DNA of 64,000 nucleotides from an uncultured Collinsella sp. GTDB taxonomy: Bacteria; Actinomycetota; Coriobacteriia; Coriobacteriales; Coriobacteriaceae. Each line of letters begins with the position of its first letter. Within the stretch, counting starts at the first letter, position 1. The notes below the pieces were generated by a model that saw only the letters and a program-made list of their open reading frames with translations, did no database searches and was not told where the DNA came from. Made by a program: the position numbers and the translations under genes. The DNA lies in NCBI GenBank assembly GCA_902497065.1, contig CABVDH010000009.1, positions 1-64,000 of the forward strand, written 5' to 3'. Shown here piece after piece: positions 38,793-48,133 of the stretch.

Positions 38793-39032
38793 GCCATCCT
38801 CCTTATGAGATAGGACAAAGAAATGTTCAGTCGGACACATGTCGAGACAATCCGATCCGAACCATCAAAACGCCGCCCGTTGCTATGGCTGGTTATGCAC
38901 AACGAACCAACGTTTCTCAATACAGTAGCGCATTTTATGCACGATTTGGGGCTAATTCCGGTCAACGGTCGAGAATTTCTTTAGTTGGGCGAAGTATGTG
39001 GGGATATTTTGGCTCTGTTACAAATATGTAAA

Positions 39033-39063
39033 CAAAAAGGGTCCCGCACTTGCGGAACCCTTT
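39033..39063 (-). terminator. Terminator after secG
   Basis: AAGGGT.CCGC/GCGG.ACCCTT stem with ACTT loop and TTTTT on the minus strand. Confidence 0.9.
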
Positions 39064-39086
39064 TCAAGTATTTATGTGGCTCGTGC

Positions 39087-39341
39087 TTAGTAGCCGACGA
39101 TACCCTGCGGGAAGAAGAACATGCACAGGACGACACACACGGCAAAAACGACGGCCATAATTACCGTCAGGCGATCGAGGTTCTGCTCCATGACGCCCGT
39201 GGCAGAGCTGGAGTTATACAGCGAGCTAGCGATCATATCCGAAACGCCGGTGCCCTTACCAGAGTGCATCAGGACGAGAATCGTCAGCGCCACGGCAGAG
39301 ACAGCCCAAACGACAAACAGAAGAATCTGAAACGGACCCAT
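39087..39341 (-). CDS. secG: Preprotein translocase subunit SecG
   Basis: 84 residues. Two transmembrane helices (about 5-25 and 58-78) flank the cytosolic loop LMHSGKGTGVSDMI, which is the conserved SecG GKGxG-type region. Forms the SecYEG channel. Located after gpmI, as in the gap-pgk-tpiA-secG order of Gram-positive bacteria. A terminator lies between gpmI and this gene, so it may have its own promoter. Confidence 0.92.
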   Translation of the reverse strand: MGPFQILLFVVWAVSAVALTILVLMHSGKGTGVSDMIASSLYNSSSATGVMEQNLDRLTVIMAVVFAVCVVLCMFFFPQGIVGY

Positions 39342-39438
39342 AGATAAGCTCCTTAATAGAACAATTCAAACTCCAGTACTGTACCACAACCCCCAGCACT
39401 CCCCCATCAGCCATTTGGTGACGAGGTAGAAATAGCGC

Positions 39439-39474
39439 AAAAAAAGAGGGTTGTCCGGTTGTGGACAACCCCCT
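39439..39474 (-). terminator. Terminator between gpmI and secG
   Basis: GGGTTGTCC/GGACAACCC stem with a six-base loop, then TCTTTTTTTG on the minus strand. Confidence 0.9.
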
Positions 39475-39500
39475 TACTAGAAAACGGTATTTGTTTTCTA

Positions 39501-41054
39501 TTAGGCCTCGGTGGCGAGTACGCGACCCGTCATCTCGGCGGAAGGCTCAATACCAGCCATGGTGAGCATGGTCGGAGCGATATCGGAAAGACGGCCGTCC
39601 TCGATACCGGTGAGCTGTGCCTTCTCATCAACGATGATGAACGGCACGCGGTTGGTGGTGTGAGCCGTGAACGGATGCTTGGAACCGTCGGAAGCAACGT
39701 CAAACATGTGATCGGCGTTGCCGTGATCGGCGGTAATCAGCGCAAAGCCGCCCTTAGCGAGAATCGCCGGGACAACCTTGGACAGGGCATCGTCAACAGC
39801 CTCGACGGCCTTAACGGCAGCGTCGAAGACACCGGTGTGACCAACCATGTCGCAGTTTGCGAAGTTCACGATGTAGAAATCAGCGCGATCCTCGTTGATG
39901 GCGGCGACAAGCTTCTCGGTAACCTCGGGAGCGCTCATCTCAGGTTGCAGGTCGTAGGTAGCGACCTTGGGAGAAGCGACGAGCACGCGCTCCTCGCCCT
40001 CCTTGGGCTCCTCGATGCCGCCGTTGAGGAAGAACGTCACGTGGGCGTACTTCTCGGTCTCGGCGGTGTGCAGCTGCTTCAGGCCATTGGCGGCGATAAC
40101 GTCGGCCAGAACGTTCTCGGGGAACGTCTTGGGGAAGGCGACCTCGACGTCAAACGTCGGGTCGTACTCGGTCATCGTCACAAAGTGCGAAAGCTTGATC
40201 TGCTCGCGCTCAAAGCCGTCGAACTCCTTGTCCGTGAACACGCGAGTCATCTGACGAGCGCGGTCGGGACGGAAGTTGAAGAAGATGGCCGCGTCGCCCT
40301 CGTGGATGCCCTCGTTGTGGGCAGCGAAGGGCTCGACGAACTCGTCGCCGCGCGGATCCTTCTCGTAGTAGGCCTTGATACCGGCAACAGGGTCGGTATC
40401 GGCATCGGATGCGTTGACCATGACATCGTAGGCGCGCTGGATGCGCTCCCAACGGTTGTCGCGGTCCATGGCCCAATAACGGCCCGAGACGGTGGCAACG
40501 CGAGCGTCGCAACCGGTCTCCTCGGAGATCTTAGCCAGGAAGGCGCAGAACTCACTCATGTAACCGGCACCGGACTGCGGGTCAACGTCGCGACCATCCA
40601 TGAAGGCGTGGACGCGAACGGTCTTGACACCGTGCTCGGCAGCCATCTTGACCAGAGCCTCGACGTGGCTCATATGAGAATGAACACCGCCAGGGCTCAT
40701 AAGGCCCATGAGGTGGAGAGTCTTGCCGTCAGCCTTGACGTCGTCCATAGCCTTGACGAAGACCTCGTTCTTGGCGATGGAGCCGTCCTTGATGGCATTG
40801 TTGATGCGCGAAAGCTCCTGGAACACGATGCGGCCGGCACCGATGTTGAGGTGACCCACCTCGGAGTTGCCCATCTGGCCATCGGGAAGACCCACGTCCT
40901 CGCCCGAAGCGCCGAGCGTGGTGTGGGGGTACTTCTCGTACAGGCTATCGAGGAAGGGCGTCTTGGCAGCGGCGACGGCGTTCTCGCCATCGGCCGGAGC
41001 CAGGCCGCAACCATCCATGATGATCAGGAGTGCAGGAAGATGACGCTGTGCCAT
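39501..41054 (-). CDS. gpmI: 2,3-bisphosphoglycerate-independent phosphoglycerate mutase
   Basis: 517 residues. Interconverts 3- and 2-phosphoglycerate with two Mn ions. IIMDGCGLAPADGENAV, catalytic Ser in GQMGNSEVGHLNIGAGR, FMDGRDVDPQSGAG, FFNFRPDRARQM, ALITADHGNADHM. Alkaline-phosphatase-like fold with the inserted phosphotransferase domain, full length. Five bases from tpiA, in the gap-pgk-tpiA-gpmI operon. Confidence 0.96.
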   Translation of the reverse strand: MAQRHLPALLIIMDGCGLAPADGENAVAAAKTPFLDSLYEKYPHTTLGASGEDVGLPDGQMGNSEVGHLNIGAGRIVFQELSRINNAIKDGSIAKNEVFVKAMDDVKADGKTLHLMGLMSPGGVHSHMSHVEALVKMAAEHGVKTVRVHAFMDGRDVDPQSGAGYMSEFCAFLAKISEETGCDARVATVSGRYWAMDRDNRWERIQRAYDVMVNASDADTDPVAGIKAYYEKDPRGDEFVEPFAAHNEGIHEGDAAIFFNFRPDRARQMTRVFTDKEFDGFEREQIKLSHFVTMTEYDPTFDVEVAFPKTFPENVLADVIAANGLKQLHTAETEKYAHVTFFLNGGIEEPKEGEERVLVASPKVATYDLQPEMSAPEVTEKLVAAINEDRADFYIVNFANCDMVGHTGVFDAAVKAVEAVDDALSKVVPAILAKGGFALITADHGNADHMFDVASDGSKHPFTAHTTNRVPFIIVDEKAQLTGIEDGRLSDIAPTMLTMAGIEPSAEMTGRVLATEA

Positions 41055-41059
41055 ATGTC

Positions 41060-41827
41060 CTACTCGCCTGCCTTGACGACCATAGAGGCGAAGTCGGCAG
41101 CCTTGAGCGAAGCGCCGCCCACGAGGGCGCCGTCGACGTCGGGCTTGGCGACGAGCTCGGCGATGTTGCCGGGCTTGGCAGAGCCACCATAGAGAACGCG
41201 GATGCCGTCGGCGAGCTCCTCACCGAACATCTCCTTGAGGGTCTCACGGATAGCGCCGCAGACCTCCTGAGCGTCCTCGGCGGTAGCGGTCTTGCCGGTG
41301 CCGATGGCCCAGATGGGCTCGTAGGCGACGACGACCTGCTTGGGGCAAGTGATCTCGAGACCCTCGAGACCAGCCTTGACCTGGTTCACGACGTGCTCGA
41401 CATAGGTGCCGGCCTCGCGGACCTCAAGGGACTCGCCGCAGCAGAAGACAGGAACAAGACCGGCGGCAACGAGGGCCTTGGCCTTCTTGTTCTGATCCTC
41501 GTCGGTCTCGTGGAAGTAATCACGACGCTCGGAGTGACCGATGATGCAGTAGGTGCAGCCAGCGGACTTGAGCATGTCGCAAGAAGACTCACCGGTGAAG
41601 GCACCCTTGGCCTCCCAGTACACGTTCTGTGCACCGAGGGCGATGGGGGCAGCCTGAATACGGTCATGAACCGTGGTGATGTCGATGGTCGGAGGGCAGA
41701 CGAGCACCTCGACGCCAGCCGGAACCTCGGGCAGAGCCTGAGCCAGCTCGTCGGCGAGCTTGGCGGCCTCGGCGACGTCGTTGTTCATCTTCCAGTTACC
41801 AGCGATAAGAAGGGTGCGATTAGGCAT
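41060..41827 (-). CDS. tpiA: Triose-phosphate isomerase
   Basis: 255 residues. ATG at 41827 follows GGAGGCGCTTCTCG and overlaps the pgk stop by eight bases (translational coupling). Active site: AGNWKMN (Lys), CIIGHSERRD (His), VVAYEPIWAIGTGKTA (Glu), and the phosphate loops LYGGSAKPGN and GALVGGASLK. Confidence 0.97.
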   Translation of the reverse strand: MPNRTLLIAGNWKMNNDVAEAAKLADELAQALPEVPAGVEVLVCPPTIDITTVHDRIQAAPIALGAQNVYWEAKGAFTGESSCDMLKSAGCTYCIIGHSERRDYFHETDEDQNKKAKALVAAGLVPVFCCGESLEVREAGTYVEHVVNQVKAGLEGLEITCPKQVVVAYEPIWAIGTGKTATAEDAQEVCGAIRETLKEMFGEELADGIRVLYGGSAKPGNIAELVAKPDVDGALVGGASLKAADFASMVVKAGE

Positions 41828-43022
41828 CGAGAAGCGCCTCCACTCCGGGCAGGGCCTTACCCTCGACGAGCTCCATGGAAGCGCCACCACCGGTAGAGAT
41901 CCAGCTCATCTTGTCGGCCAGGTTGAACTTGTTGACGGCTGCGACAGAGTCGCCACCACCGATGATCGAGGTGCCGCCGTTGGCCTTGAGCTCGGCAACA
42001 GCCTCGGCAACGGCCTTGGTGCCGTGCGCGAAGTTATCGAACTCGAAAACGCCCATGGGGCCGTTCCAGAAGACGGTCTTGGCGCCCTTGATGGCCTCGG
42101 CGTAAAGGGCCTCGGTCTTGGGGCCGATGTCCATGCCCATGCGATCCTCGGGGATGGCGTCGGAAGCGACGACCTCGCCCGTAGCGTCCTCGCCGAAGTG
42201 GTCGGCAACGAGGTTATCGATCGGGAGCAGGATCTTGACGCCCTTGTCCTCAGCCTTCTTGAGCATCTCTGCAGCGCGCTCGACCCAGTCCTCCTCTTTG
42301 AGGGAGGTACCGACGGTCTTGTAGCCCTTGGCCAGGAAGAAGGTGTAGGCCATGCCGCCACCGATGATCAGGGTGTCGGCGGAATCGATCAGATGATCGA
42401 GGACACCGATCTTGGAGGAAACCTTGGAACCGCCGACGATAGCGACGAAGGGGCGCTCGGGCTCGGCGAAGATGCCGGTCAGCGTGTCGACCTCCTTCTC
42501 GAGCAGGAAGCCAGCGACGGCAGGCAGGTAAGCGGCGGGGCCCACGACGGAACCCTGGGCGCGGTGAGCGGTGCCGAAGGCGTCGAGAACGAAGATGTCG
42601 CCGTAGGAAGCGAGCTTCTTGGCGATCTCGGGATCGTTCTTCTTCTCGCGCTTATCGAAACGGACGTTCTCGAGAACGAGGACCTTGCCCGGCTCGACAG
42701 CCTCGACGGCCTTGGCGGCCTCCTCGCCGTAGGTGTCCTGGACGAAGCTGACGTCGAGACCGGAAAGCTCGGCGAGCTTGGCGGCAACCGGCTTGAGCGA
42801 AAGCTCGGGCTCGAAACCAGTGCCGGCAGGACGGCCAAGGTGGCTCATGAGGATGACGCGAGCGTTGTGCTCGACGAGATACTTGATGGTGGGAAGGGCA
42901 GCCTTGATGCGGGTAGTATCGCCCACGACGCCGTCCTTGATAGGCACGTTGAAGTCAACGCGGACGAGAACGCGCTTGCCGTCGACATCGATGTCGCGGA
43001 CGGTCTTCTTGGTAAAGGCCAT
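41820..43022 (-). CDS. pgk: Phosphoglycerate kinase
   Basis: 400 residues. ATG at 43022 with GAAGGTAGAAGCAAAC before it. Substrate and nucleotide segments: VLVRVDFNVPIKDG, ILMSHLGRPAGTG, VLVLENVRFDKREKK, GGAMAYTFF-like IIGGGMAYTFFLAKG and IIGGGDSVAAVNKFNL. First ATP-yielding step of lower glycolysis. Second gene of the operon. Confidence 0.97.
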   Translation of the reverse strand: MAFTKKTVRDIDVDGKRVLVRVDFNVPIKDGVVGDTTRIKAALPTIKYLVEHNARVILMSHLGRPAGTGFEPELSLKPVAAKLAELSGLDVSFVQDTYGEEAAKAVEAVEPGKVLVLENVRFDKREKKNDPEIAKKLASYGDIFVLDAFGTAHRAQGSVVGPAAYLPAVAGFLLEKEVDTLTGIFAEPERPFVAIVGGSKVSSKIGVLDHLIDSADTLIIGGGMAYTFFLAKGYKTVGTSLKEEDWVERAAEMLKKAEDKGVKILLPIDNLVADHFGEDATGEVVASDAIPEDRMGMDIGPKTEALYAEAIKGAKTVFWNGPMGVFEFDNFAHGTKAVAEAVAELKANGGTSIIGGGDSVAAVNKFNLADKMSWISTGGGASMELVEGKALPGVEALLDA

Positions 43023-43160
43023 GTTTGCTTCTACCTTTCGTACATGTGTGCACGTATGTGCGCACGGTTTCCAATAAAAAAGGACGCGACCCCAGAGCAT
43101 AAGCCCTTAAAGGCCGCGCCCTTCTTTAGACGCTCAACGAGCTATTCGCTAAAAGCCAAA

Positions 43161-44186
43161 TTAAGCAACGAACTTCTCGAAGTACTTGATGGTGCGGACC
43201 ATCTGAGAGGTGTAGGAGTTCTCGTTGTCGTACCAAGAGGTGACCTGAACGAGGGTCTGGCCGTTGCCGAGGTCGGAGGCCATGGTCTGCGTGGCATCGA
43301 AGATGGAGCCGTGGGTCTCGCCGACGATGTCGCGGGAGACGATCTGGTCCTCGTTGTAGGCGAAGGTCTCGGGGATGGTCTCGGCGTAGGCCTTCATGGC
43401 AGCGTTGACCTCGTCGACGGTGACCTTCTTGTCAACGACGGCGTAGAGGTTGGTCAGCGAACCAGTCGGCGTCGGGACGCGCTGGGCGGCACCGATGAGC
43501 TTGCCGTTGAGCTCGGGGAGAACCAGGCCGATGGCCTTGGCAGCGCCCGTGGTGTTCGGGACGATGTTCTCGGAGCAGGCGCGGGAGCGACGGAAGTTGC
43601 CCTTGCGCTGCGGGCCGTCGAGCGGCATCTGGTCGCCGGTGAAGGCGTGGATGGTGGTCATGATGCCGGAGACGATGGGGGCGAAGTCGTTCAGGCCCTT
43701 GGCCATCGGGGCGAGGCAGTTCGTCGTGCAGGAGGCAGCGGAGATGATGTTGTCATCAGCGGTCAGCGTCTCATGGTTGACGTTGTACACGATGGTGGGC
43801 AGATCGCTGCCGGCCGGAGCGGAGATGACGACCTTCTTGGCGCCAGCGTTGATGTGGGCCTGAGCCTTAGCCTTGCTGGTGTAGAAGCCGGTGCACTCGA
43901 GAACGACGTCGACGTCGAGGTCGCCCCAAGGCAGGTTGTTGGCGTCGGCCTCCTTGTAGATCTTGATCTCCTTGCCGTCAACGGTGATGGAATCCTCGCC
44001 AGCGACGACCTCGTGATCGCGAGCATAGTTGCCCTGCGTGGAGTCGTACTTCAGCAGGTAAGCGAGCATATCGGGAGAGGTGAGGTCGTTGATAGCGACG
44101 ATCTCGGAGCCCTCATGACCGAACATCTGGCGGAAGGCCAGACGACCGATGCGACCGAAGCCGTTAATAGCAACCTTTACTGCCAT
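43161..44186 (-). CDS. gap: Glyceraldehyde-3-phosphate dehydrogenase
   Basis: 341 residues. ATG at 44186 follows GAAAGGAGACACA. NAD loop VAINGFGRIGRLAFRQM, catalytic SAASCTTNCLAPMAKG (Cys), and VTSWYDNENSYTSQMVRT near the C-terminus. First gene of the glycolytic operon. A perfect 14-base TTAAAACGTTTTAA palindrome lies 135 bases upstream. Confidence 0.97.
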   Translation of the reverse strand: MAVKVAINGFGRIGRLAFRQMFGHEGSEIVAINDLTSPDMLAYLLKYDSTQGNYARDHEVVAGEDSITVDGKEIKIYKEADANNLPWGDLDVDVVLECTGFYTSKAKAQAHINAGAKKVVISAPAGSDLPTIVYNVNHETLTADDNIISAASCTTNCLAPMAKGLNDFAPIVSGIMTTIHAFTGDQMPLDGPQRKGNFRRSRACSENIVPNTTGAAKAIGLVLPELNGKLIGAAQRVPTPTGSLTNLYAVVDKKVTVDEVNAAMKAYAETIPETFAYNEDQIVSRDIVGETHGSIFDATQTMASDLGNGQTLVQVTSWYDNENSYTSQMVRTIKYFEKFVA

Positions 44187-44320
44187 TGTGTCTCCTTTCG
44201 TAAGGCCCCCGCGAGCTACAGCGCCCGCCGTTGAGGCCCACAAACTAACCACTCGCCTAATATACCTTTTTTTTGACTTGAATTTCACGAGAATGCTCGA
44301 AATTGAAAATCAAATTTACG

Positions 44321-44334
44321 TTAAAACGTTTTAA
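44321..44334 (-). promoter_or_regulatory. LacI-type operator candidate upstream of gap
   Basis: TTAAAACGTTTTAA, a perfect palindrome with the central CG seen in LacI-family sites. Close to GCTAAAACGTT at 25860-25875 and to the site over the sialic-acid operon promoter (56953-56968). Confidence 0.45.
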
Positions 44335-44379
44335 AGAATAAAATAGCAGCTAAATCCGTATATAAGTCGATACTTCAAA

Positions 44380-45309
44380 CTACTTGTTTGCTTCAATGAG
44401 CTTTTCAAGCCTCAAAACGCGATGGTACAGGGCAGACTTCGACAAGGGAGGGTCAGCCATCTCCCCCAAATCACGCAGCGACAGATCGGGATAGCGCTCG
44501 CGCAGGTCGCAAAAGACTGCCAAGGCGTCCGGAAGCGTGTCGCGCAAACCCCGCTGTTCGAGCTCATCGATCAACGCAAGCTGATGCTGGGCGGCACCCG
44601 CACTTCTGGTCTGATTGGCCAGTTCGGCATTCACGCGACGGTTCACGTCGTTCTTAACCAACTTGACCGCGCGCGCCTCCTCAATCTCGGCAACGCTGCG
44701 CTTGGCACCAATCAGCTTTAAAAGATGCTCGATCTCCTCGGCGCTCTTAATGTAGACAGCAAAGGACCCGCGCCGCGCGTTAACGCGCGCATGGACCCCA
44801 ATCTGCTCCAATAGATCGCAAAGGCCCCGTGCATACTGCTCGCCCTGCACCGCGATCTCCAAATGAAAGTCGCCGCGGGGATCGGCCACGAAACCGCCGG
44901 CGATGAGCGCGCCGCGAATGTAGGCAAGCCTGCAGCAGGGACGGGCAACGATGTGCCGGGGAACACCAGCGACGAGCCCTCCCCTGCGGTCGAGAATGCC
45001 CAGCAGCACCAGAGCCTTGTCCAGGTCGGGCTGATCGGGCAGGGTAATGAGATAGTTACGGACCTTATGTAAGACCGATTTACGAACGGTGAATTCCGTT
45101 TTGAGCTTAAGGATGCGATGCGTCAGTGTGATCATCGTGCGCGCGACGGCACCCGTCTCTGTCGCGACCGTCAAACGATACCGCCCGGAGCCGGCCAGCG
45201 AAAGTGTACCGCTCACACGCGTCAGGGCGGCAAGCGTCGACAAATCGCAGTATTCACATTCGGGTTCGCAGCGCGCGAGCTCGTCACGCACCTCGGCGGT
45301 AAACGACAT
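44380..45309 (-). CDS. whiA: DNA-binding protein WhiA
   Basis: 309 residues. N-terminal LAGLIDADG-like halves: ARPCCRLAYIRGALIAGGFVADP, with HLEIAVQGEQYARGLCDLLEQIGVHA. The C-terminal helix-turn-helix has LRERYPDLSLRDLGEMADPPLSKSALYHRVLRLEKL. Regulates division and sporulation genes in actinomycetes; widely conserved in Gram-positives. Six bases after rapZ. Confidence 0.95.
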   Translation of the reverse strand: MSFTAEVRDELARCEPECEYCDLSTLAALTRVSGTLSLAGSGRYRLTVATETGAVARTMITLTHRILKLKTEFTVRKSVLHKVRNYLITLPDQPDLDKALVLLGILDRRGGLVAGVPRHIVARPCCRLAYIRGALIAGGFVADPRGDFHLEIAVQGEQYARGLCDLLEQIGVHARVNARRGSFAVYIKSAEEIEHLLKLIGAKRSVAEIEEARAVKLVKNDVNRRVNAELANQTRSAGAAQHQLALIDELEQRGLRDTLPDALAVFCDLRERYPDLSLRDLGEMADPPLSKSALYHRVLRLEKLIEANK

Positions 45310-45315
45310 GCAGAC

Positions 45316-46236
45316 CTATGCTTTCGTGTTGGCGCGCGACAGGTCGCGATGGGAAATGCTCACGTGATATTGGGCGCCTTCCAAATAACGTGCCGTGGCC
45401 TCGGCGATGGCAACGCTGCGGTGTTGACCGCCCGTGCAGCCGATGGCAATAGAAAGCTGTGGCTTGCCCTCCGCGATATAGCCGGGCATGACCGTATCGA
45501 GCAGCTGCGTCCAAGCCTTCCAGAACTCCTGGGTCTTGGGATGGTCCAAAACAAAGTCAGAGACTTTCTTATCGAGACCGGTCATGGTGCGCATCTCGGG
45601 ATCGTAGAACGGATTGGGCAGGAAGCGAACGTCGATCATAATGTCCGCCTCGACGGGCATGCCGTGCTTAAAGCCAAACGAGAACACGTGAACGTCCATG
45701 AGCTGCTGGTCGGACAGCTCGGAGAACGCCATGCGCAATTTATTGCGCAGAGCAGAAGTGCGCAAGCGGCTCGTATCGATAATCATATCGGCTCGATCGC
45801 GCACACCCTGCAGCTGCAGGCGCTCGCGCTGAATCGCATCGGCCGTAGTCTCCCCCGGCTTGGCAATGGGGTGGCGGCGGCGGTTTTCGCTATAACGACG
45901 GATCAGCACCTCGTCAGAGGCCTCGAGAAACACGATGTCACAGCTCATCTCCCGCTCCTCGAGTGCGGCAACGGCATCGAGCAGCTCATCGAACAAGCCC
46001 TGGCTGCGCAGGTCACAGGTGACGGCAAGATGCCTGCCCACGCCCGTATTGATGCCGACGAGTTCGGCAAGCTGGGCGATCAGACGCGGAGGCAAGTTGT
46101 CGATGCAAAAATAGCCCATGTCCTCGAACACATGCATGGCCTGCGTTCGGCCCGATCCGGACATTCCGGTGATGATGACGATATCGGGGATGCGCTCCGA
46201 GCGCTCCGCCGCATCCATGGCATCTCCCTTTTGCAC
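45316..46236 (-). CDS. rapZ: RNase adapter / nucleotide-binding protein RapZ (YvcJ)
   Basis: 306 residues. GTG at 46236 has AGGAGG five bases upstream; an ATG six codons later is possible. Walker A GMSGSGRTQAMHVFEDMGYF, then SRLRTSALRN and VSFGFKHGMPVEADIMIDVRFL typical of the family, and AIGCTGGQHRSVAIAEA in the C-terminal domain. Binds UDP-GlcNAc and modulates amino-sugar metabolism in characterised bacteria. It sits between whiA and the sialic-acid operon; yvcK, normally between rapZ and whiA, is missing. Confidence 0.93.
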   Translation of the reverse strand: MQKGDAMDAAERSERIPDIVIITGMSGSGRTQAMHVFEDMGYFCIDNLPPRLIAQLAELVGINTGVGRHLAVTCDLRSQGLFDELLDAVAALEEREMSCDIVFLEASDEVLIRRYSENRRRHPIAKPGETTADAIQRERLQLQGVRDRADMIIDTSRLRTSALRNKLRMAFSELSDQQLMDVHVFSFGFKHGMPVEADIMIDVRFLPNPFYDPEMRTMTGLDKKVSDFVLDHPKTQEFWKAWTQLLDTVMPGYIAEGKPQLSIAIGCTGGQHRSVAIAEATARYLEGAQYHVSISHRDLSRANTKA

Positions 46237-46249
46237 ATGTGCCTCCTAA

Positions 46250-46284
46250 AACAAGCGCGGGACCCGGCCAGCGGATCCCGCGCG
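46250..46284 (-). terminator. Terminator after nanE
   Basis: GCGCGGGA/TCCCGCGC stem with a 13-base loop, then TTGTTTTAGG on the minus strand; it ends the sialic-acid operon. Confidence 0.8.
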
Positions 46285-46334
46285 ATCAATTGCCTTTATT
46301 GAGTATACCGCCCCAAGCGGATACGAGGCCTGTC

Positions 46335-47021
46335 TTACGCCTCAAGCGCAGCCTTGAACCAACTTGTAATACTCGTGGGGTGCGTGATGGCGGTGCCGAC
46401 GACAACGGCCCAGGCGCCCGCATCAATCGCGGCGCGGGCTTCCTCGGGCGTGTGCACGCGGCCCTCGCAGATGATGGGAAGACCGGGGAATTCCTCGGTC
46501 GCCTGACGCAGGAGCGGCAGATCGGGGCCATCGGCCATGGTGCAGTCGATGGCGGCGACACCATGAGAAAGCGTAGTGGATACCAGGTCAAAGCCCATAT
46601 CAACCGCACGGCGAATGTCCTCGATGGTGGCGCAGTCGGCCATCAGGAGCACACCCTCCTCGTGCAGCGGACGGAAGGTGTCCTCGACGGTCTTGCCATC
46701 GGGGCGCGGACGATCGGTGGCGTCGATCGCCACGATATCGGCACCGGCAGCAACGCAGGCGCGAGCGTGACGCAGCGTCGGCGTGATGTAAACGCCCTCG
46801 TGCCCATCTTTCCACAGGCCGATGACGGGAACCTCACAGCGACCCTTAATGGCGGCAATGTCGGCAAGACCCTGGCAGCGAATGGCGGCGGCGCCGCCGA
46901 GCTCACAAGCTCGAGACATTTGAGCCATGGTCTCGGGCGTACGAAGCGGCTCGCCCATATACGCCTGAACGCTCACGACGAGCTTGCCCTTCAGGGATTG
47001 AATCAAAGGATCGACGGTCAT
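46335..47021 (-). CDS. nanE: N-acetylmannosamine-6-phosphate 2-epimerase
   Basis: 228 residues, TIM barrel. LKGKLVVSVQAYMGEPL at the N-terminus, AAAIRCQG, VIGLWKDGHEGVYITPT, DIVAIDATDRPRP (catalytic region), and the ICEGRVHTPEEAR and WAVVVGTAITHP phosphate loops. Converts ManNAc-6-P to GlcNAc-6-P. Last gene of the operon. Confidence 0.94.
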   Translation of the reverse strand: MTVDPLIQSLKGKLVVSVQAYMGEPLRTPETMAQMSRACELGGAAAIRCQGLADIAAIKGRCEVPVIGLWKDGHEGVYITPTLRHARACVAAGADIVAIDATDRPRPDGKTVEDTFRPLHEEGVLLMADCATIEDIRRAVDMGFDLVSTTLSHGVAAIDCTMADGPDLPLLRQATEEFPGLPIICEGRVHTPEEARAAIDAGAWAVVVGTAITHPTSITSWFKAALEA

Positions 47022-47044
47022 AAGGCTGTAACCTTTCTCAGAAC

Positions 47045-47075
47045 AGCCTCCCGAGGCGTGTTGTCTCGGGAGGCT
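47045..47075 (-). repeat. Intercistronic hairpin between nanK and nanE
   Basis: AGCCTCCCGAG/CTCGGGAGGCT stem with a nine-base loop; no T-run on the minus strand. Confidence 0.65.
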
Positions 47076-47091
47076 CCTACAGAAGATACGT

Positions 47092-48057
47092 TTACTTCAA
47101 CGAGGCAAGAAGATGCTCAGCGGCACCGATGAGCGGCGCGTCGCCCTCCAGAGAGCCGATGAGAATCGGCGTGTCCTGGAGCGGGTCGAGCGCCTGGCTG
47201 GCATAACCCTCGTGCACCGAATCCTTCCACGTCTGCGAGCGCCAATCGGGACCCTGGTGAATCACACCTCCCGAAAGCACGATGACCTCGGGATCCAAGA
47301 TGTTGGCAAGCGAGCCCAAGCTGGCGCCCAGCGCAAAGCCGGCGTCATGGATGACCTCGGTCGCCTTTGCGTCGCCAGCACGGCACAGGTCGTTCACGTC
47401 GCGACCGACCGAAGGACGGCTGGGGTCAACTCGACCGAAGCGCTCGTCGTACATACGGCCAATCGAGGTGCCTGAGGCTACCGACTCAAGATGGCCAGAA
47501 CGACCGCAGGCGCAGGGAATGCCGGCGGCAGCCGAGCACTCGATATGGCCCATATGGCCGGCAGCACCATGGAAGCCTTGCATCACGCGGCCGTTCTCGA
47601 CATATGCGCCGCCGATGCCCGTACCGATGCCCAGACACAAGACGGAGAACTTGCCCTTGCCGACGCCCCAGTGGGCCTCGCCCAGAGCATGAGCCTGCAC
47701 GTCGCCCACAACGGCAACGGGAAGACCAAGGTCCTCCCGCAGACGCGGCCCCAACTGAACGCCGGACCAGCCGGGCATAATCTCGTTGGCATAGGCGATG
47801 GCGCCCGTCTTGGGATCGACGACGCCTGCGGCACCGATACCGACGCCGAGGACCTCGACATCGGGATTCGCCTCAAGAGCGGCCTTGATGGACGCCTCGA
47901 TACGCTGGAAGACGGCCTCGCCGCCCTCCTGGGCCTCGGTAGGAACCTCGGCCTCAAATACGGGATGGGGCACGCTACCGTCAGCCGGATACTCCATAAT
48001 GGCAGTCGCAATCTTGGTGCCGCCGATATCGACGGAGCAAACGTACTTGTTCTCCAT
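47092..48057 (-). CDS. nanK: ROK-family N-acetylmannosamine kinase
   Basis: 321 residues. ATG at 48057 follows AAGGAGAGCGAC. ROK kinase: SVDIGGTKIATAIM (ATP/phosphate), VLGVGIGAAGVVD, CLGIGTGIGGAYVENG, GHMGHIECS and the zinc-binding CACGRSGHLESVASG (Cys motif of ROK proteins). Phosphorylates ManNAc before NanE. Context decides the substrate; ROK kinases for glucose look similar. Confidence 0.88.
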   Translation of the reverse strand: MENKYVCSVDIGGTKIATAIMEYPADGSVPHPVFEAEVPTEAQEGGEAVFQRIEASIKAALEANPDVEVLGVGIGAAGVVDPKTGAIAYANEIMPGWSGVQLGPRLREDLGLPVAVVGDVQAHALGEAHWGVGKGKFSVLCLGIGTGIGGAYVENGRVMQGFHGAAGHMGHIECSAAAGIPCACGRSGHLESVASGTSIGRMYDERFGRVDPSRPSVGRDVNDLCRAGDAKATEVIHDAGFALGASLGSLANILDPEVIVLSGGVIHQGPDWRSQTWKDSVHEGYASQALDPLQDTPILIGSLEGDAPLIGAAEHLLASLK

Positions 48058-48133
48058 GTCGCTCTCCTTAGGAGATAAAAACAACTACAGGAAATGCGCC
48101 GTCAGACTAGCCGCCACAGCGCGGTAAAGGTTT

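Noticed and set aside
37146..38813. Long plus-strand frame opposite oppA
   Set aside because: Shadow frame; no start signals and no recognisable domain.
41760..44234. An 824-codon plus-strand frame opposite tpiA, pgk and gap
   Set aside because: Antisense shadow of the glycolytic genes; Gly/Leu/Val/Asp-rich composition typical of such shadows.
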